Notes under the pieces: model-generated | Databases searched by the model: none | What the model saw: the letters and a program-made list of their open reading frames with translations, nothing else | Told to the model about the DNA's origin: nothing | In this document: one piece after another, positions 28,551 to 37,269 of the stretch | Layout: each line of letters opens with the position of its first letter | How positions within the stretch are numbered: the stretch's first letter is position 1 | Translations under genes and position numbers: made by a program | Assembly: GCF_040833965.1 (NCBI RefSeq) | Contig: NZ_CP162142.1 | Coordinates: 1-64,000, forward strand | Direction: 5' to 3' | DNA from: Leptospira sp. WS39.C2 | GTDB lineage: Bacteria; Spirochaetota; Leptospiria; Leptospirales; Leptospiraceae | Length of the DNA: 64,000 nucleotides

Positions 28551-29960
28551 ATGAGCCATTCACTTCCGAAAATTTCCATTCCTAAAAAACCCAATTACAC
28601 TTCCTTAAGTTTACCGGAAGGGATCGAGTTTTGGGAACTCTTTCGGGAGATCGAAGAGAAATACGAGAATTGTTTTCTATTGGAATCTGCGGGAGACAAT
28701 CAATATGATTCAAGGTATTCGGTGATTGGATTTGATCCTTCTCATTTAATATTAGGTGAATCGGGTGTTTTGGAAATTGATGGAAAAAAATATAAAGTAG
28801 AAAACCCTTATTTTGCTCTCCGCCAAATTACAAATTATGATTCACTGAGCATTAGTTATGCGGGTGGTCTTGTTGGATACTTAGGTTACCAAAGTATGCA
28901 ATTTTTTGAGCCGAAATTAAATCTAAAACCCCATCCAGATTTCCCTGCAATGGTATTTGGGATGTATTTAGATGGTCTCATTTATGATAAATTTACAGGT
29001 GAACTGATATACTTTGATAATGGAAACAATCGGATTGGAGTTGTGGAATCTATATTAGGTTCCACTAAAAATCTTATTTCTAAAAAACCAAATGCAACCG
29101 TAAAGCTCCAAAAAGAAGGAATTACAAAGGAAGTTCACAAACAAATGGTAGAGGAGGCATTGGAGGAAGTGAAAGCTGGAAATACTTTCCAATGCCAAAT
29201 TGGATTTGAAGAAACTTATTCAGTAGATGGCAATCCACTTGCTATATATGAAACCCTTCGCGAAATCAATCCTTCACCTCATATGTATTATGTGAAATTT
29301 GGAAAACGAGTGATCCTTGGTGCGAGTCCAGAATTATTATTTCGATTGAGACAAGGAGAAATGGAATCCTTTCCACTTGCCGGTACCACGAGACGAGGCA
29401 AAAATGCAAAAGAGGATACAATCCTTGCACGCCAACTCCTTACGGATCCAAAAGAAATTGCAGAACACAACATGCTTATTGACCTCCATCGAAATGATAT
29501 TGGAAGAGTGGCAAAGTTTGGCACAGTGAAAGTCAGACGCAGATTTGATATCAAACGATTCTCTCATGTACAACACATATCCAGTGAAGTTGTTGGTATT
29601 TTATCATCTAAAGAAGATATGTTTTCGGGCCTTGCTTCCTCTTTTCCTGCAGGAACTCTTTCGGGTGCTCCTAAAATTGAATCGATGAAAATCATTGAAC
29701 GGATTGAAAAAACACCTCGCGGACCTTATGGTGGTGCTGTAGGAAGTTTCGGTTTTAACGGAGATTGTACGTTTGCCATTCCGATCCGAAGTTTTTTTAT
29801 CAATGATGGGAAAGGATTTGTTCGTGCTTCTGGTGGCATTGTATACGATTCCAAACCAGAAGACGAATACCAAGAGATCATCAATAAAATGGCTTCTGTT
29901 CGAAAGGCTTTAGATTTGCACAAAGATCCAATTTCACCAAAAATAGAAGAGAAAGGATAG
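28551..29960 (+). CDS. trpE: Anthranilate synthase component I
   Basis: TrpE converts chorismate plus ammonia to anthranilate, the first step of tryptophan synthesis. The 469-residue protein has the L-L-E-S-A motif near residue 44, typical of tryptophan feedback sites. Chorismate-binding motifs follow: K-A-G-N-T-F-Q-C-Q, S-P-E-L-L-F-R, P-L-A-G-T-T-R-R-G, E-H-N-M-L-I-D-L-H-R-N-D-I-G-R, and F-P-A-G-T-L-S-G-A-P-K. It precedes trpG by 10 bases, so the two subunits are made together. A PabB function is less likely given the feedback motif and partner. Confidence 0.92.
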   Translation: MSHSLPKISIPKKPNYTSLSLPEGIEFWELFREIEEKYENCFLLESAGDNQYDSRYSVIGFDPSHLILGESGVLEIDGKKYKVENPYFALRQITNYDSLSISYAGGLVGYLGYQSMQFFEPKLNLKPHPDFPAMVFGMYLDGLIYDKFTGELIYFDNGNNRIGVVESILGSTKNLISKKPNATVKLQKEGITKEVHKQMVEEALEEVKAGNTFQCQIGFEETYSVDGNPLAIYETLREINPSPHMYYVKFGKRVILGASPELLFRLRQGEMESFPLAGTTRRGKNAKEDTILARQLLTDPKEIAEHNMLIDLHRNDIGRVAKFGTVKVRRRFDIKRFSHVQHISSEVVGILSSKEDMFSGLASSFPAGTLSGAPKIESMKIIERIEKTPRGPYGGAVGSFGFNGDCTFAIPIRSFFINDGKGFVRASGGIVYDSKPEDEYQEIINKMASVRKALDLHKDPISPKIEEKG

Positions 29961-29970
29961 GAAGGCGAAA

Positions 29971-30579
29971 ATGAAAGTTCTGATTTTAGATAATTATGAT
30001 TCCTTTACCTTTAATTTATACCAAATAGTTGGAGAAATTTTAGAAGAAAAAGAAACTCCATTTCGTTTGGAAGTGATTCGTAATGATGAAAAAACTTTTT
30101 TTGAAATCAAAGAAGCTAACTATGATAAGATTATCATATCCCCAGGTCCAGGCCATCCAGGGGATCCTGCTTATTTTGGTGTGAGTGCAGAAATACTAAA
30201 AGAATTAGGAAAAACAACGCCAGTGTTGGGAATTTGTCTCGGGATGCAAGGTATGGCTACCGTGTTTGGTGGAGAAGTTGTGCGTGCAAATATTGCTATG
30301 CATGGTAAATTGTCTCCTATTGAACATGATGGTAAAGGTGTGTTTTCTGGGCTGACTCAGAATATCGAAATTATGCGTTACCATTCTCTTGTGGCAAAAG
30401 AAGATTCCTTACCGAAAGATTTGGAAGTGACTGCACGTGTTTCTTCTGGAATTGGAAAAGGGGAAATTATGGGTCTCCGACACAAAAGCTTAAAAATTGA
30501 GGGAGTTCAATTCCATCCAGAATCCTTTGGTTCTGAAGAAGGAAAAGATTTACTACGAAATTTTATTTTTCGATCTTAA
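29971..30579 (+). CDS. trpG: Anthranilate synthase component II (glutamine amidotransferase)
   Basis: TrpG supplies ammonia from glutamine to TrpE. The 202-residue class I amidotransferase has L-D-N-Y-D-S-F-T-F-N at the N terminus, the P-G-P-G-H-P motif near residue 55, the nucleophile Cys in G-I-C-L-G-M-Q-G near 87-94, and the catalytic H-P-E in V-Q-F-H-P-E-S near 182. The nucleophile elbow is normal. It lies 10 bases after trpE. A second, distinct amidotransferase of the same family occurs at 54.4 kb. Confidence 0.93.
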   Translation: MKVLILDNYDSFTFNLYQIVGEILEEKETPFRLEVIRNDEKTFFEIKEANYDKIIISPGPGHPGDPAYFGVSAEILKELGKTTPVLGICLGMQGMATVFGGEVVRANIAMHGKLSPIEHDGKGVFSGLTQNIEIMRYHSLVAKEDSLPKDLEVTARVSSGIGKGEIMGLRHKSLKIEGVQFHPESFGSEEGKDLLRNFIFRS

Positions 30580-30619
30580 TCACCGAAGTTGGTTACAATA
30601 TCCATCCAAGCAAAAATTT

Positions 30620-31843
30620 TTATTTTAAGTCACCTAACATGGCTTCTTCCCATGCGGCATAAAAGTCAAAATCATTGCTTGCTTTTTGAGAATCATCATT
30701 TCCAAACAGAGAAAATTTCTTTCGTTTGATTTCGTTGTAAGTGGTGATTGTATTCACTTGTCCTTGTTTTGTTCTTTGGAATTTTGCATGGATTTGAGAT
30801 CCACCTTTCCCTTGTGTTCCATGAATGAGTAAGGTAAAAAAATCATCAAAGTATTCATCCATGTTTCCAGGTATAAAGAAATTCACCAATCCTTGTGGGA
30901 TCACGTAAAAGAAATTTCCATTAATTTCCTTTTTACCAATTCGAATAAAATTCCCATGAAGAGTATCAGAATTATTTTCCAAAATGGTTTTCAATCGGTA
31001 TTCTAAATTGTCTATTTTTACAGTAATTCCAAATGATCGAATTTCAATATCCCCTAGGAAATGGATTTCTTTAGGAGATAAAAAATAATCCTTAGGCGGA
31101 TTTACAGGGAAATGAAATATTAAGGTTTTGCCTTGATTGGTTATCTTCAATCTATGTGTAGGATTCGTTTTATCCCAAATTGTGATATTGAGTTTCGTTT
31201 TTTCTAATCTTGATCCAGACCTTTGGTAAAAACCAGGAAATTTTGTTTTGGTAGTCTCATTAATTGTAAATTCAAGTGTATGCCACTCTGCGGTTTCAGT
31301 GATATGGCAAGCCATCACACTACACAGAAACTGTAAGTTTTTCGAACTGGATTTTAAATTTTGATAGGTATTATGATCATTAACAACCAATACAAATTCG
31401 TTTAGCCATTGGAAAAAATCTTTTGGTTGGTAACCACTGAGTTTATGAATGATTTTTCTTTCCACCGCATATATTTCTTTGTCGCCCCATAATTTAGGAG
31501 TGAATGTAACATTCGCATAATAGTCGTATTGTTTTGGTTCTAATTCATTCCATCGCATCGTCCAGTTTTGATTTTGGTCTTTGCGGCCTGTCAAAGTGAC
31601 AATTGGAAAACCATCGGCATTTTTGAATAGTTGGGATTCACTTTCCTCTGATAAAGATCCTGCGAGGGCAGTAAAATGTATTTCATTTTTGGCAGTCGAT
31701 TTAATTGCCTTTTGTAAATGATCGTAGCCTGTCCAAAATTGGTATTGCTCTATGTTCTTATGTAGGCAATTTAATAAACATATGTTAAAAAATGTAATGT
31801 TGATGAGAAAATAAAATTTAAATTTCTTTTTTGAGAATTTCAT
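30620..31843 (-). CDS. Lipoprotein, function unknown (407 aa)
   Basis: The protein has a basic N terminus, a hydrophobic stretch and a lipobox C-L-L-N-C (Cys 26). The mature part is rich in beta strands and aromatic residues, with two Cys in FLCSVMAC. No family is recognised. The 5' end overlaps the preceding thioredoxin-like gene by 26 bases, suggesting coupled expression. It is convergent with trpG, about 40 bases from its stop. Confidence 0.65.
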   Translation of the reverse strand: MKFSKKKFKFYFLINITFFNICLLNCLHKNIEQYQFWTGYDHLQKAIKSTAKNEIHFTALAGSLSEESESQLFKNADGFPIVTLTGRKDQNQNWTMRWNELEPKQYDYYANVTFTPKLWGDKEIYAVERKIIHKLSGYQPKDFFQWLNEFVLVVNDHNTYQNLKSSSKNLQFLCSVMACHITETAEWHTLEFTINETTKTKFPGFYQRSGSRLEKTKLNITIWDKTNPTHRLKITNQGKTLIFHFPVNPPKDYFLSPKEIHFLGDIEIRSFGITVKIDNLEYRLKTILENNSDTLHGNFIRIGKKEINGNFFYVIPQGLVNFFIPGNMDEYFDDFFTLLIHGTQGKGGSQIHAKFQRTKQGQVNTITTYNEIKRKKFSLFGNDDSQKASNDFDFYAAWEEAMLGDLK

Positions 31844-32327
31844 AAATTTCTTGGATGAATGTTTCCTCTACTTCTGATTGATTACTAGAAAAAATTAGTT
31901 TCCCTGATTTATTATAAATCCGAATAAATATTTCGCCTTTTGATAAACCATTTGTCAATTGGCCTCGCCGATCTAATAGAATATTTTCATATTGTTTGTG
32001 TTTAGACTCTTCAATGAAGTCCTCAACAATTTTGTTCGTTTCTTTTAGGTCTAAATAAAGTAAAAAATTGACTTTGTTACTGTCTTTCCACAAAAGATTT
32101 TGCATTTTCCAATAGAGTTTACGTCCTTGTTTCCGGCAAACTTCGACATCTCGGAGAAAACAACCCATAAGTACGATGGGTTTTCCTTTGACAGAAACAT
32201 CGGAATACGATTGCCCATATTGGTCCTTCATCTGAAATTGTGGTAGGAAATTAGCGTATAGTGGAGCAAAAAGAAAAAGTATAACAATGCAAAACCAATT
32301 TCTTAGCACACTTAAACAATCGTTCAT
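31818..32327 (-). CDS. Exported thioredoxin-like-fold protein
   Basis: From the Met at 32327 the protein is 169 residues with a signal peptide (hydrophobic residues 8-22, cleavage near L-Y-A-N). A longer upstream frame to 32555 lies wholly opposite the divergent gene and is not used. After the signal, L-P-Q-F-Q-M-K-D-Q-Y-G resembles the start of SCO1/AhpC-like thioredoxin folds, followed by a strand P-I-V-L-M-G-C and a second Cys eight residues later, rather than a CxxC. The mature part may form a disulfide but lacks the standard redox motif. It overlaps the next lipoprotein gene by 26 bases and shares 41 bases with the divergent SHOCT lipoprotein start. Confidence 0.6.
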   Translation of the reverse strand: MNDCLSVLRNWFCIVILFLFAPLYANFLPQFQMKDQYGQSYSDVSVKGKPIVLMGCFLRDVEVCRKQGRKLYWKMQNLLWKDSNKVNFLLYLDLKETNKIVEDFIEESKHKQYENILLDRRGQLTNGLSKGEIFIRIYNKSGKLIFSSNQSEVEETFIQEIYEILKKEI

Positions 32328-33156
32328 TGTTTCATTAACGGCAAGTTCAAAATATACTTTTGTTCTGTTTTTTCTTTTTTGTAATATGACATGTCGAATT
32401 TTCCAACAAAAAATCACCTTGGTAGATTCTACTGCTTCCATTGCTTTTTTTGAAGTTGACGATGAAGAATGGAAAGAATTGTTTCCAACTCCATTCAGAC
32501 AATTAGAACTGAGTGCGGAACATTTAGGAGAGTTGCCAAAAATATTATCATCCATTCAATACAAAAGAGGCATATTGGCATACGAAGATTGGGAACTTTT
32601 AGTTCCTGAATCATATTTGTTAGAAATAAAAAGATTTGTGACCAAAAGATTGGCAGAGAATCAAAAGAAAGTTTATCTTTGTATCTTTAAAATCGATGAT
32701 CTTTTGGCACCAAATGTAAAAATATTAAAAACAAGTTTTTATATAATGGGAACGGAAAAGGGTTTAGTGATTTTATTCCAAGAAATAAACACGAATATCA
32801 GTTTTTCTACGCAATACTCTTTTGAGGATTGGGTTTTATTCCAACCCCTTCCTATCAAACCAATTTATAAACCAGAACTTTGGATTAAAAACAAAGATTC
32901 ATTGAGTTTATATCGAGACCAATCGCAAGTTAAAAGACCAATATATGGAAATATAATTGTCCATAAAAATCCAGATTTAATTCCAGATCCGCCTATTTAC
33001 CGTTATCCGAAAGATGACGAAGAACCTCAAAAAGAACATGGAGAGTGGAAGTCTGTTCCAGAAAAACTGAAAATTTTAGAGGACTTACGTAAAAAGAAAC
33101 TCATTACAGATGAAGAGTACCAAGATAAAAAAACAGAACTCTTAAAAGAGTTTTAA
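32287..33156 (+). CDS. Putative lipoprotein with C-terminal SHOCT domain
   Basis: The 289-residue protein has a hydrophobic segment at about 24-32 and a plausible lipobox with Cys 36 (C-N-M-T-C). The last 30 residues match the SHOCT motif: a helix L-K-I-L-E-D-L-R-K-K-K-L-I-T, then D-E-E-Y-Q-D-K-K-T-E-L-L. SHOCT is a short oligomerisation domain, usually at the ends of proteins. The central part is unrecognised. Its start region overlaps the divergent thioredoxin-like gene by 41 bases. Lipid modification is inferred from the motif only. Confidence 0.62.
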   Translation: MQNQFLSTLKQSFIVSLTASSKYTFVLFFLFCNMTCRIFQQKITLVDSTASIAFFEVDDEEWKELFPTPFRQLELSAEHLGELPKILSSIQYKRGILAYEDWELLVPESYLLEIKRFVTKRLAENQKKVYLCIFKIDDLLAPNVKILKTSFYIMGTEKGLVILFQEINTNISFSTQYSFEDWVLFQPLPIKPIYKPELWIKNKDSLSLYRDQSQVKRPIYGNIIVHKNPDLIPDPPIYRYPKDDEEPQKEHGEWKSVPEKLKILEDLRKKKLITDEEYQDKKTELLKEF

Positions 33157-33869
33157 ATTCCATCTCCATGGATGAATTCTTGAAGGAATAAATCATCTTC
33201 TGGAGGGTGGGTACTTGATTTTTCTAACAGCTGTTGTTTTTCGTAAAGTTTGTTTATGAGTTGTTGTTGTGTTTCCACTTTTTCAAGCAAGACCGAAAAA
33301 ACTTTTGCAATTGGATCTGGCATTTGGTTGTGTTCCAACATTTGTTCCATACTATCAGATGTACCATCACCAGCTTTTACTACCTTTCCTGGGATACCGA
33401 CAACAGTACACCCGGCTGGAACATTTCGCATAACAACTGATCCAGCACCTACTCTTACATGTTCTTCTACGGTAATGTTTCCTAAAATTTTAGCACCAGC
33501 ACCAATCACAACATTTTTGCCAATCGTAGGGTGACGTTTACCTGATTCTTTCCCAGTTCCACCTAAGGTAACACCTTGGAAAATTAAAGAACCAGTTCCA
33601 ACAATCGCAGTTTCTCCAATGACCACACCAGCACCATGGTCTATAAAAACTCCTGGTGCAATTTTTGCCCCTGGATGGATGTCGATACCTGTGAGGAATC
33701 GGCTGATGTAATTGATTAGGCGCGGAATGATTGGCAATCGTAGTTTGTAGAGGAGATGAGCAATTTTATGGAGCCATAAAGCATGTAAGCCAGGATAACA
33801 AAGGACAATTTCCAAATATGATTTGGCTGCAGGGTCAAATTTTTTTATGATTTTTATATTTTCGAACAT
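33153..33869 (-). CDS. cysE: Serine O-acetyltransferase
   Basis: CysE makes O-acetylserine from serine and acetyl-CoA for cysteine synthesis. The Met at 33869 (M-F-E-N-I-K) gives 238 residues; upstream frame to 33932 adds unrelated sequence. The N-terminal helix region has D-P-A-A-K-S and H-K-I-A-H. The left-handed beta helix is visible as hexapeptide repeats (I-H-P-G-A-K-I, V-F-I-D-H-G, V-V-I-G-E-T, I-G-A-G-A-K-I). The active-site His are in the D-H-G-A and K-R-H-P motifs. The last 60 residues form a coiled-coil-like polar tail. Confidence 0.92.
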   Translation of the reverse strand: MFENIKIIKKFDPAAKSYLEIVLCYPGLHALWLHKIAHLLYKLRLPIIPRLINYISRFLTGIDIHPGAKIAPGVFIDHGAGVVIGETAIVGTGSLIFQGVTLGGTGKESGKRHPTIGKNVVIGAGAKILGNITVEEHVRVGAGSVVMRNVPAGCTVVGIPGKVVKAGDGTSDSMEQMLEHNQMPDPIAKVFSVLLEKVETQQQLINKLYEKQQLLEKSSTHPPEDDLFLQEFIHGDGI

Positions 33870-34148
33870 TGATTTGATGGAAATGGGTCTACTCTTAGAC
33901 AGTTCTCGGCATCTTAAAAGAAAGTGGAACAATATTTTTGATGGGAAACATAGTTCCTATCCAAACGTTTTTGTTCCAAAACTGAATTTAGGCCATTTTG
34001 AAAGCTAAAAACGGAAGTCCAGCAAAACAGAAGATTGTTTGGTTCAATTCGAAGAAAGAAATCTATCAAATGGTTTTCGGAATCTCATTGATTCTTTTGG
34101 AAATATCTTTTTCATGAATTTTATATCAAATATCTAGGTTGTCCGACT

Positions 34149-35078
34149 TTGGAATCAAATAAATCTACCCATGTAATCTTATTTTTTCTGACATTTCTTA
34201 CACTTACTTATTCTGATATCTTTTTGAATCCTGATGTTCCTCAAACATTAACAAATTATAAATTATATTTTTTTGTCAATTGGCCTTATTCTGTTACTTT
34301 GTTATTAATTCTTTTCGGCCATGAAATGGGTCATTATTTACCAGCACGATATTATGGTGTTCGTGCAAGTTTACCATATTTTATCCCACTTCCATTTGGC
34401 CCTATTGGAACCATGGGTGCTGTGATCAAAATTAAAGACCAAATCCCAAATAAAAAAGTTTTGTTTGATATTGGAGTAGGTGGCCCTGCAGTTAGTTTGA
34501 TTCTATCTCTGATTGTTTGGATCATTGGGATTTCTCTATCAAAGGTAGTAGAGATTCCTTCTGATTTGGATCGCTCCAGTTTTCTATTTTTTGGAGATAG
34601 TTTATTCACTTATTTTTCTACTCAGTGGATTTTGGGGCCGGTTAACTTTGATTTGATGGACATACAGGCACATCCACTGGCAAAAGCAGGTTGGGTAGGT
34701 CTACTCATCACAGCGATTAACTTGCTTCCGTTTGGCCAACTAGATGGGGGACATGTCATATATTCAATGTTTGGTGAATCATATCGAAAATGGATCCATA
34801 TTTTATTTGGATTCTTTTTAATTTTTGCATTAATACATTTTACCTGGCTTATATGGTGTTTTCTTATTTATTATTTATTGAGAATAGAACATCCATTCAT
34901 CAAAGATGCAATAAATGGAATTGGTAAAACTCGATTTATGTTTGGTGTTTTTATACTAGTATCTTTCCTAATTATTTTTGTACCAAAACCGATTATACTA
35001 GGATCAGAATATGATAATCCTTCTTTACTGGGTGATCTATTTCGTCTGATAGTAAAGACAGTAGGTATAAGCGAATGA
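34149..35078 (+). CDS. Membrane-embedded site-2-type metalloprotease, M50 family
   Basis: The 309-residue protein starts at TTG and has about six to eight hydrophobic segments. The zinc motif G-H-E-M-G-H lies within a membrane segment near residues 57-62. The matching N-x-x-P-x-x-Q-L-D-G-G-H motif is near 194-206. Members cleave peptide bonds within the membrane and often act in regulated proteolysis. The P-Y-F-I-P-L-P region resembles EGY1-like proteases. It overlaps the next gene by four bases, so the two are coupled. No dedicated substrate, such as an anti-sigma factor, is adjacent. Confidence 0.85.
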   Translation: MESNKSTHVILFFLTFLTLTYSDIFLNPDVPQTLTNYKLYFFVNWPYSVTLLLILFGHEMGHYLPARYYGVRASLPYFIPLPFGPIGTMGAVIKIKDQIPNKKVLFDIGVGGPAVSLILSLIVWIIGISLSKVVEIPSDLDRSSFLFFGDSLFTYFSTQWILGPVNFDLMDIQAHPLAKAGWVGLLITAINLLPFGQLDGGHVIYSMFGESYRKWIHILFGFFLIFALIHFTWLIWCFLIYYLLRIEHPFIKDAINGIGKTRFMFGVFILVSFLIIFVPKPIILGSEYDNPSLLGDLFRLIVKTVGISE

Positions 35079-36472
35079 AACGTTTTTTGATCTCAGCATT
35101 AATTATTACTTCATCAATTTTTTCTCAGGAAAGTAAAGAATACAAACTTTCAGACAAGGCTTATGGTCTTGCTTGGGATGGAGTAAATTTTTGGTACATA
35201 GATACAAACCGTCGTGCGATCGTAAAAATTAATGAGATTGGGGAACAAGAAATTTATAATCTTGGTTTGGCGAATTTAAGAGGAATCAGCTTTGATTCTC
35301 GTGAAGGGAAAATTCTAGTCGTTGCTCCAAAACAAATATTGAAATTGGATCCAAACTCAGGTGGGATCACTGATAAAATTTCAATACCATTGGCAAATGT
35401 GGCAGGAATTGCAAGTGTAGGTAACTATTATTATATACTGGATTTAGATTCTGGAAAAGTGCAGATTTATGACCAATCAACCTCTTTATTAATTGGAGGA
35501 TTTTTTACCGATCGTACAAGACCAAGAGATATTTGTTATGGCAGAGATTCCTTATGGATATCTGATTCTTCGGATAATAGTATTTATCGGTATGATACAA
35601 AAACTGGTAAAATTACAGGTTCGATCAAAACAAATTTACGATCTGTAAGAGGGGTTTTACTGAGTGGATCTAAACTCTGGGTGGTCGATCGAGAGAACAA
35701 AGAAATTAAAAACATACCTTTCATTGAAACCGAGCGTTTCATTGCATCAGGGGAAGAAGAATTTAATTTAGAAGTAACTTTGAAATTCAAATTGGATTCT
35801 GTTTCTTTATCTAAAGCTCAAATTGCTATTTTACACCCTCCCTCGAATGAACAACAAAGGATTCGCGGTGTTAAGTTTACGGATACTTCTTATTCTCCCA
35901 GCTTTATCCAAAGAAATAGGGTTCATCTAAAAAAATTATCAATCGAAGACTTACCTGGTGAACAAATTGTAAAATACAAGTTTTCTTCCAAAAATCAGTT
36001 TATCAAATATTATGTGACTGATGATTATTTAGATAAAGAAGCATCATACCCAGGAGATGTAGTTCCTTTTTTTGAAAAACCACAAGAGGATTTGAAGTTA
36101 ACAACTAGAGATTATTTGGATTTGATTTACCAAACTAGGCAAACAAGTACGAGTTTGGCTGATTTTAAAGAAAATATGAAATTAAATGGAATTCCTGTTC
36201 AATCATTTCGTATGATTCGATTTGAAAAAGGAAAACCTAAATCGATAGTAGATGCCTTATCCGTTTTTTTATTAGGTTATGGATGGATACCAATCGGTGA
36301 TTTAGGATTGGGAAGTAATACAGACAAACGATACTTTGAGAAAAAAGAAACAGATTTGATTTTATACCAAAGTTTGAGTCTTAAAAATTCAATTTCGCCT
36401 GTTTATTTTCGAAAAGATACTAACTCAGAATGGGAGAACTTACCTGCAGAAATTACTTACAAAATTAAGTAA
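35075..36472 (+). CDS. Exported beta-propeller protein with transglutaminase-like C-terminal domain
   Basis: The 465-residue protein has a signal peptide (residues 1-17, cleavage near F-S-Q). Residues about 20-230 have NHL/YncE-like repeats, each with a W-Y-I-D, L-W-I-S-D or L-W-V-V-D strand. Residues about 320-440 resemble a transglutaminase-like domain: a segment aligned with the Cys region reads T-S-L-A-D-F, the downstream G-I-P-V segment is retained, and the end reads D-A-L-S-V-F-L-L-G-Y-G-W-I-P. The positions of the usual catalytic Cys, His and Asp are occupied by other residues, so enzymatic activity is unlikely. It overlaps the M50 gene by four bases. Confidence 0.7.
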   Translation: MKRFLISALIITSSIFSQESKEYKLSDKAYGLAWDGVNFWYIDTNRRAIVKINEIGEQEIYNLGLANLRGISFDSREGKILVVAPKQILKLDPNSGGITDKISIPLANVAGIASVGNYYYILDLDSGKVQIYDQSTSLLIGGFFTDRTRPRDICYGRDSLWISDSSDNSIYRYDTKTGKITGSIKTNLRSVRGVLLSGSKLWVVDRENKEIKNIPFIETERFIASGEEEFNLEVTLKFKLDSVSLSKAQIAILHPPSNEQQRIRGVKFTDTSYSPSFIQRNRVHLKKLSIEDLPGEQIVKYKFSSKNQFIKYYVTDDYLDKEASYPGDVVPFFEKPQEDLKLTTRDYLDLIYQTRQTSTSLADFKENMKLNGIPVQSFRMIRFEKGKPKSIVDALSVFLLGYGWIPIGDLGLGSNTDKRYFEKKETDLILYQSLSLKNSISPVYFRKDTNSEWENLPAEITYKIK

Positions 36473-37241
36473 ACTTTTTCTGATCTTATGTTTTTCTTGT
36501 GCCGTTCTTCCACCTTCATTTTCTTTTTTTTCGAAAGGAAATGTTTCAGAACGAGAAAAAAGGTTTAAAGATTTAGTAGAAACCACTTGGATACAGTTTC
36601 CAAAAATTGGATTGTATTGTGGTAAGGAAGTTTCTTACCACAAATTATTTTGTAAGATTCAAACGGTTCTAAGCCTACATAAACTTTCTGAATATTTAGG
36701 GATTTCAATTTTCCTTTCAGGTCCTCACTCAAAGTACTATTTAGAACGTAATGACCAATACAACTTTGGTCATTACAACCCAGAATTTCCAAAAAAATTG
36801 AGAGAATTTTTACTTCCGGCTAAAACCAATCCTAAATTATTAATTCTTACACAACCAATTTATGATGAATGGATAAGAGATACTGCACGTAATTTCTTTA
36901 TCGTTTATCAAAAGTTAGATTCAAATTCGGGATTTTTTAGAAAAGAGGCCGATCGATATTTATTGTTAGTGGATGAATCTAGATTGGATCCGTATTATTT
37001 GGATCGGTTTATTTTATTTTTGTACCCTGCTTATACAGATAATGAAGATCCAGAAGAAGCTTCGAAGTTTAAAACATATCCCTATGATGAACAAATGGAT
37101 TCACAAATTGTAAAAGAACTTGTAGGATTTTGGATCAGACGAAAAGCCGATGGGACAGACTTAGAATTTATCTTAGGATTAGTTGAACTACTACGTTTAT
37201 ATGATTCGGAATTTTATGAATTCCGAACCAATTCTAAATAG
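36444..37241 (+). CDS. Exported protein with probable CTG start, function unknown
   Basis: The reading frame is open from 36378. The first standard start, TTG at 36612, would leave no signal. Upstream in frame lies K-L-F-L-I-L-C-F-S-C-A-V-L-P-P, a signal or lipoprotein segment. No ATG, GTG or TTG precedes it; the best start is CTG at 36444, with GGGAG at 36432-36436 seven bases before it. This gives 265 residues and an overlap of 29 bases with the propeller gene. The mature part is rich in aromatic and acidic residues, with no known domain. If the CTG is wrong, the gene still starts in the same frame. Confidence 0.55.
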   Translation: MQKLLTKLSKLFLILCFSCAVLPPSFSFFSKGNVSEREKRFKDLVETTWIQFPKIGLYCGKEVSYHKLFCKIQTVLSLHKLSEYLGISIFLSGPHSKYYLERNDQYNFGHYNPEFPKKLREFLLPAKTNPKLLILTQPIYDEWIRDTARNFFIVYQKLDSNSGFFRKEADRYLLLVDESRLDPYYLDRFILFLYPAYTDNEDPEEASKFKTYPYDEQMDSQIVKELVGFWIRRKADGTDLEFILGLVELLRLYDSEFYEFRTNSK

Positions 37242-37269
37242 AATACAAATGATTAAGTAAAAGTATTAG

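Noticed and set aside
32328..32555. Longer start for the thioredoxin-like gene
   Set aside because: Would lie fully opposite the SHOCT lipoprotein; the signal peptide begins at 32327.
33870..34148. Extra gene in the gap between cysE and the M50 gene
   Set aside because: The 279-base gap has only a 61-aa frame that overlaps cysE; no strong start, terminator or repeat was seen.
36488..36620. ATG at 36488 or 36541 as start of the exported protein
   Set aside because: Both are in a different frame and reach a stop quickly.
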